Shown here: positions 12,128-14,273 of the stretch, one piece after another
Layout of the letters: the number at the start of each line of letters is the position of its first letter
Position numbering within the stretch: the first letter of the stretch is position 1
Assembly: GCA_029263635.1 (NCBI GenBank)
Contig: JAJUFY010000019.1
Location: forward strand, 1-14,273
DNA from: Ectothiorhodospiraceae bacterium
GTDB lineage: Bacteria > Pseudomonadota > Gammaproteobacteria > Nitrococcales > AK92
Reading direction: 5' to 3'
Length of the DNA: 14,273 nt
Position numbers and translations under genes: made by a program
The notes under the pieces: generated by a model
Told to the model about the DNA's origin: nothing
Databases searched by the model: none
What the model saw: the letters and a program-made list of their open reading frames with translations, nothing else

Positions 12128-13271
12128 CAGCATCGCCAAATACCCGCTGATCGCTATTCCGCTGTTCATCCTTACCGGCTTGATCTTCGAGCGGGCCGGT
12201 GTGGCGCTGCGGCTGGTGCGTTTCGCGCAGGCGCTGGTCGGGCCGCGCCATGGCGGACTGGCGGTAGTCGCCGTGCTGGTGTGCATGATCATGGGCGGCA
12301 TGAGCGGTTCCGGCCCGGCCGACGCCGCTGCCGTAGCGCTGGTGATGCTGCCGAGCATGGCCAAGGCCGGTTACCCCAAGCCGTTTTCCGCGACTTTGAT
12401 TGCCTCGGCGGCCTCGACCGCCATCCTGATTCCGCCGTCTGTGGCGTTGATTCTGTACTCCATTGTGGTGCCCGGCGTCGATTTGCGTGCCCTGTTTGCG
12501 GCCGGACTGTTTCCCGGGATCCTGGCCGGGTTGGCGCTGATGGTGCCGGCTGTGTGGCTATCGCGCCGCTACGGCTGGGAAACTCCGGAGAGCAGCGAGC
12601 GGCCGTTGCTGGGTGAGAGCTTTCGCCAAGCCGTACCGGCCCGGTTCGCGCCGGTAATCATACTCGGTGGCCTGCGCAGCGGCCTGTTCACGCCGACGGA
12701 GGCCGCAGTGGTGGCCGTGGCCTATGGTGTCGTGATCGGATTGTTCGTCACCCGCGAACTCAGCCTGCGCGACCTCTGGCAGCTACTTGGCGAGGCGGCC
12801 ATGATCTCCGGCGTGGTGATGTTGATCATCGCTTTGGCTGGCACGTTCGCTTGGGCCGGCACCATGCTCGGCACTTTCAGGCACGCAGCCGAGTGGGTGA
12901 TCAGCCTGTCTGACAACGGCACGCTGCTGCTGGTGCTGGTCATGCTGGCTGTGCTGCTGCTCGGCATGCTGCTTGATGCGATCTCGGTTTACTTGATCCT
13001 GATGCCTATCCTGATCCCAGTGATGCAGCACTTCGAGTGGAACCCGGTCTGGTTCGGCATCCTGCTGGCGATGAACTTGGCGATTGGCCAGTTTACGCCG
13101 CCGGTGGCAGTCAATCTGATGATGACCATCGAGGTGGCCAAGGTGCGGCTGGAGGAAACCGTCGGCTGGGCAGCATTGTTCGTCGTTGCCATGGGGGCGG
13201 CGCTGGTGCTGGTGGCGGTGTTCCCCGAGATTGCGCTGTGGCTGCCGCGGGTACTGGGCTATGCGGTGTGA
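12036..13271 (+). CDS. dctM: TRAP transporter large permease (DctM family), 5' end abnormal
   Basis: Inner-membrane transport subunit driving uptake with the sodium or proton gradient. Strong family blocks are GGMSGSGPADAAAVALVMLP, IPPSVALILYSI, GGLRSGLFTPTEAAVVAV, GMLLDAISVYLILMPILIPV and GQFTPPVAVNLMM. The family N-terminus should begin before this GTG: the same frame upstream reads FIALLFNGLP from 12006, but TGA at 12003-12005 blocks it from the ATG at 11994 and the GTG at 12000. Dropping one T from the TTT at 12006-12008 would let a GTG at 12002 read MIIALLFNGLPVAFAL, giving about 422 residues, normal for DctM, with a GTGA stop-start overlap. Starting at 12036 loses half of helix 1 and has no Shine-Dalgarno. 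The rest of the frame is intact. The 5' extent given is the first standard start in the open frame and may be wrong. Confidence 0.85.
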   Translation: MAFALALGAIVGILTGLTPDMLATLGTNTYNSIAKYPLIAIPLFILTGLIFERAGVALRLVRFAQALVGPRHGGLAVVAVLVCMIMGGMSGSGPADAAAVALVMLPSMAKAGYPKPFSATLIASAASTAILIPPSVALILYSIVVPGVDLRALFAAGLFPGILAGLALMVPAVWLSRRYGWETPESSERPLLGESFRQAVPARFAPVIILGGLRSGLFTPTEAAVVAVAYGVVIGLFVTRELSLRDLWQLLGEAAMISGVVMLIIALAGTFAWAGTMLGTFRHAAEWVISLSDNGTLLLVLVMLAVLLLGMLLDAISVYLILMPILIPVMQHFEWNPVWFGILLAMNLAIGQFTPPVAVNLMMTIEVAKVRLEETVGWAALFVVAMGAALVLVAVFPEIALWLPRVLGYAV

Positions 13272-13375
13272 TGCCTGCGTCGGCAAACGGCCGCCGTTCG
13301 CGCAGCGTTTGGCCAGCGGCGGTTGCCGCTTGCCTGAGTCTGTCCCTGCAGGCTTCCTGCCAGCAGGGCGTCTAA
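13271..13375 (+). CDS. Possible 34-residue signal-peptide-like ORF coupled to dctM
   Basis: Not a recognised protein. The ATG shares its A with the dctM stop (TGATG), an arrangement that often couples translation. The peptide begins MPASANGRRSRSVW, a basic segment, followed by the hydrophobic PAAVAACLSLSLQAS and then Cys30-Gln-Gln-Gly-Val and stop. This layout looks like a secretion or lipoprotein signal, with VAAC (18-21) fitting a lipobox by sequence and QASC (27-30) fitting it by position but with Gln at -3. Very little would remain after cleavage. No clear Shine-Dalgarno is present apart from coupling. GC-rich DNA yields Ala-rich frames by chance, so it may be spurious. Confidence 0.3.
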   Translation: MPASANGRRSRSVWPAAVAACLSLSLQASCQQGV

Positions 13376-13615
13376 CATCTGGTTCGCTTTTCTGCCTGCG
13401 CGCCTGCTGGCGACACAGGCACGGCAGCTCGGAATGCGATGCGCCAGCCCCTGGGCTCGGTATCGAAAGGGGGCTTAGCACCGCTGCATGCAGACCCATT
13501 TGATCTATCAATCGGATTAGAGATATCGATTGGATCTGGCGAGTCACCTTGCCCAGACTTGTGCCGGCTTTTCCTTGCGAGGAAGCGAGACTCAAGTAAC
13601 AACAAGGGCAGGACG
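13376..13615 (+). other. Intergenic region upstream of the chemoreceptor gene
   Basis: No gene seen. A hairpin-prone segment (CCCTGC 13344-13349 with GCAGGG 13363-13368) just upstream, inside the small ORF, and TTTTCT near 13387 may end the TRAP transcript. A low-GC patch at 13498-13535 probably holds the chemoreceptor promoter and two inverted repeats: TTGAT-CT-ATCAA (13500-13511) and CAATCG (13509-13514) with CGATTG (13527-13532). No FliA-type promoter (TAAA-N15-GCCGATAA) was found. Confidence 0.4.
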
Positions 13616-14273
13616 ATGTTGCAGAGGTTTTCGATCAAGGGGGCGCTGGCGTTCGTGGTCGGCGCCGTGCTGGCAGCGGTGGTGGCGTTGAGCGCCTATG
13701 CGATGAGCGCCATCAACGGCATCAAGGGCGAGTTTGCCAGTGTCGTCAACGAGAACGTCAACCTGCTGTCGACGATCTCCGATCTGCGCTACTACACCGT
13801 CACGTACCGCCGCTTCGCGCTGGACTACGGCCTGACCACCTCGGCGGCCGAGCACGCGCAGATCATCCGGGTGATCGAGGCCAACCGGGCTGCCGTGGAA
13901 GCTTCGCTGGAGCGCATGCTGGAGCTGGCGGAGAGCCCGGACGTGGCACGGTTCGTCAACGACTACCGCCGGCGCATCGAAGACTACCGGGTGATGCAGG
14001 AGAACTACATCCGGCTGATCGACGACGGCCGCATCGAGGAGGCACGGGCCATGATCCTCGGCCCGATGCTGGCGCCCTTCAACCAGATCGTCGATCTGCT
14101 GAGCGAGATCCAGGCGCTGATCGTGGCCGAGGCGCATGCCATCCGCGACAGCCAGACCCAGGCCATCGAGCGGGTGATTTATGGCGTGGCGTTCGGATTC
14201 GTGCTGATTGTCGTCTTCACCAGCCTGATGTGGCTGCTGATGGCGCGCAAGATCAGCCGACCGCTGGCGGCGC
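13616..14273 (+). CDS. Methyl-accepting chemotaxis protein, N-terminal part (cut by window end)
   Basis: Start of a membrane chemoreceptor that senses a ligand outside and signals to CheA; 219 residues are visible. Residues 1-10 are basic, helix 1 spans about 10-30 (ALAFVVGAVLAAVVALSAYA), and a mostly helical periplasmic region follows (about 35-185), including NVNLLSTISDLRYYTVTYRRF, the typical four-helix-bundle (4HB_MCP) start. Helix 2 is at about 190-212 (VIYGVAFGFVLIVVFTSLMW), and the HAMP domain begins with ARKISRPLAA. The methylation and signalling domains would lie beyond the window, so a sensor kinase or GGDEF output cannot be fully excluded. AAGGG at 13604-13608 is 7 bases before the ATG. 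The gene has its own upstream region and is not obviously tied to the TRAP operon, though sensing the same compound is possible. Confidence 0.85.
   Translation, partial: MLQRFSIKGALAFVVGAVLAAVVALSAYAMSAINGIKGEFASVVNENVNLLSTISDLRYYTVTYRRFALDYGLTTSAAEHAQIIRVIEANRAAVEASLERMLELAESPDVARFVNDYRRRIEDYRVMQENYIRLIDDGRIEEARAMILGPMLAPFNQIVDLLSEIQALIVAEAHAIRDSQTQAIERVIYGVAFGFVLIVVFTSLMWLLMARKISRPLAA

Noticed and set aside
13500..13511. TTGAT-CT-ATCAA as a second FNR/Anr site
   Set aside because: The half-sites are right but the spacer is 2 bases instead of 4, which should not fit the FNR dimer.

Overview
The window is high-GC DNA (by eye in the mid to upper 60s percent) with tightly packed genes on both strands. 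Gene content and protein sequences suggest a free-living gammaproteobacterium, probably Pseudomonas-like: an E. coli-type beta-class glutathione transferase, an AlmA/EthA-like flavin monooxygenase, glxR-hyi glyoxylate genes, two GGDEF proteins, a rhomboid protease, a TRAP transporter and a chemoreceptor. A perfect FNR/Anr box points the same way. No tRNA, rRNA, CRISPR array, insertion sequence, phage gene or plasmid origin was seen. This looks like chromosomal core/accessory sequence rather than a mobile island.

Layout. (1) 61-1256: a 90-aa protein of unknown function and a glutathione transferase, both minus strand and probably cotranscribed, diverge from a small plus-strand thioredoxin-like protein; the FNR/Anr box lies between them. 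(2) 1639-4411: an FAD/NADPH monooxygenase and an M20 amidohydrolase, minus strand; a hairpin occludes the monooxygenase ribosome-binding site. (3) 4513-6887: a GNAT acetyltransferase, a tartronate-semialdehyde-reductase-like dehydrogenase and hydroxypyruvate isomerase, plus strand, probably one operon. (4) 6884-9452: two divergent GGDEF genes flanking a 424-base regulatory gap; the first is membrane-bound and lacks the inhibitory site, the second is soluble and has it. (5) 9596-10282: a rhomboid protease. (6) 10431-13271: a DctP-DctQ-DctM TRAP transporter with a strong hairpin after dctP. The dctQ/dctM junction does not read cleanly: the dctQ frame has no stop where expected and the dctM frame has an in-frame TGA just before its first helix. 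(7) 13271-14273: a possible 34-residue signal-peptide-like ORF overlapping the dctM stop, a 344-base gap with inverted repeats, and the start of a chemoreceptor cut by the window end.

How the genes work together. glxR and hyi fit glyoxylate/hydroxypyruvate use; the expected glyoxylate carboligase (gcl) is not in the window. The GST, thioredoxin and 90-aa protein may form an oxygen-responsive redox or detoxification group, which is an inference from the FNR box. The GGDEF pair should feed the cyclic-di-GMP pool. I found no clearly new multi-gene system. The best leads are the broken or recoded dctQ/dctM junction, the occluded monooxygenase start site, the FNR-box divergent promoter and the tiny ORF after dctM.
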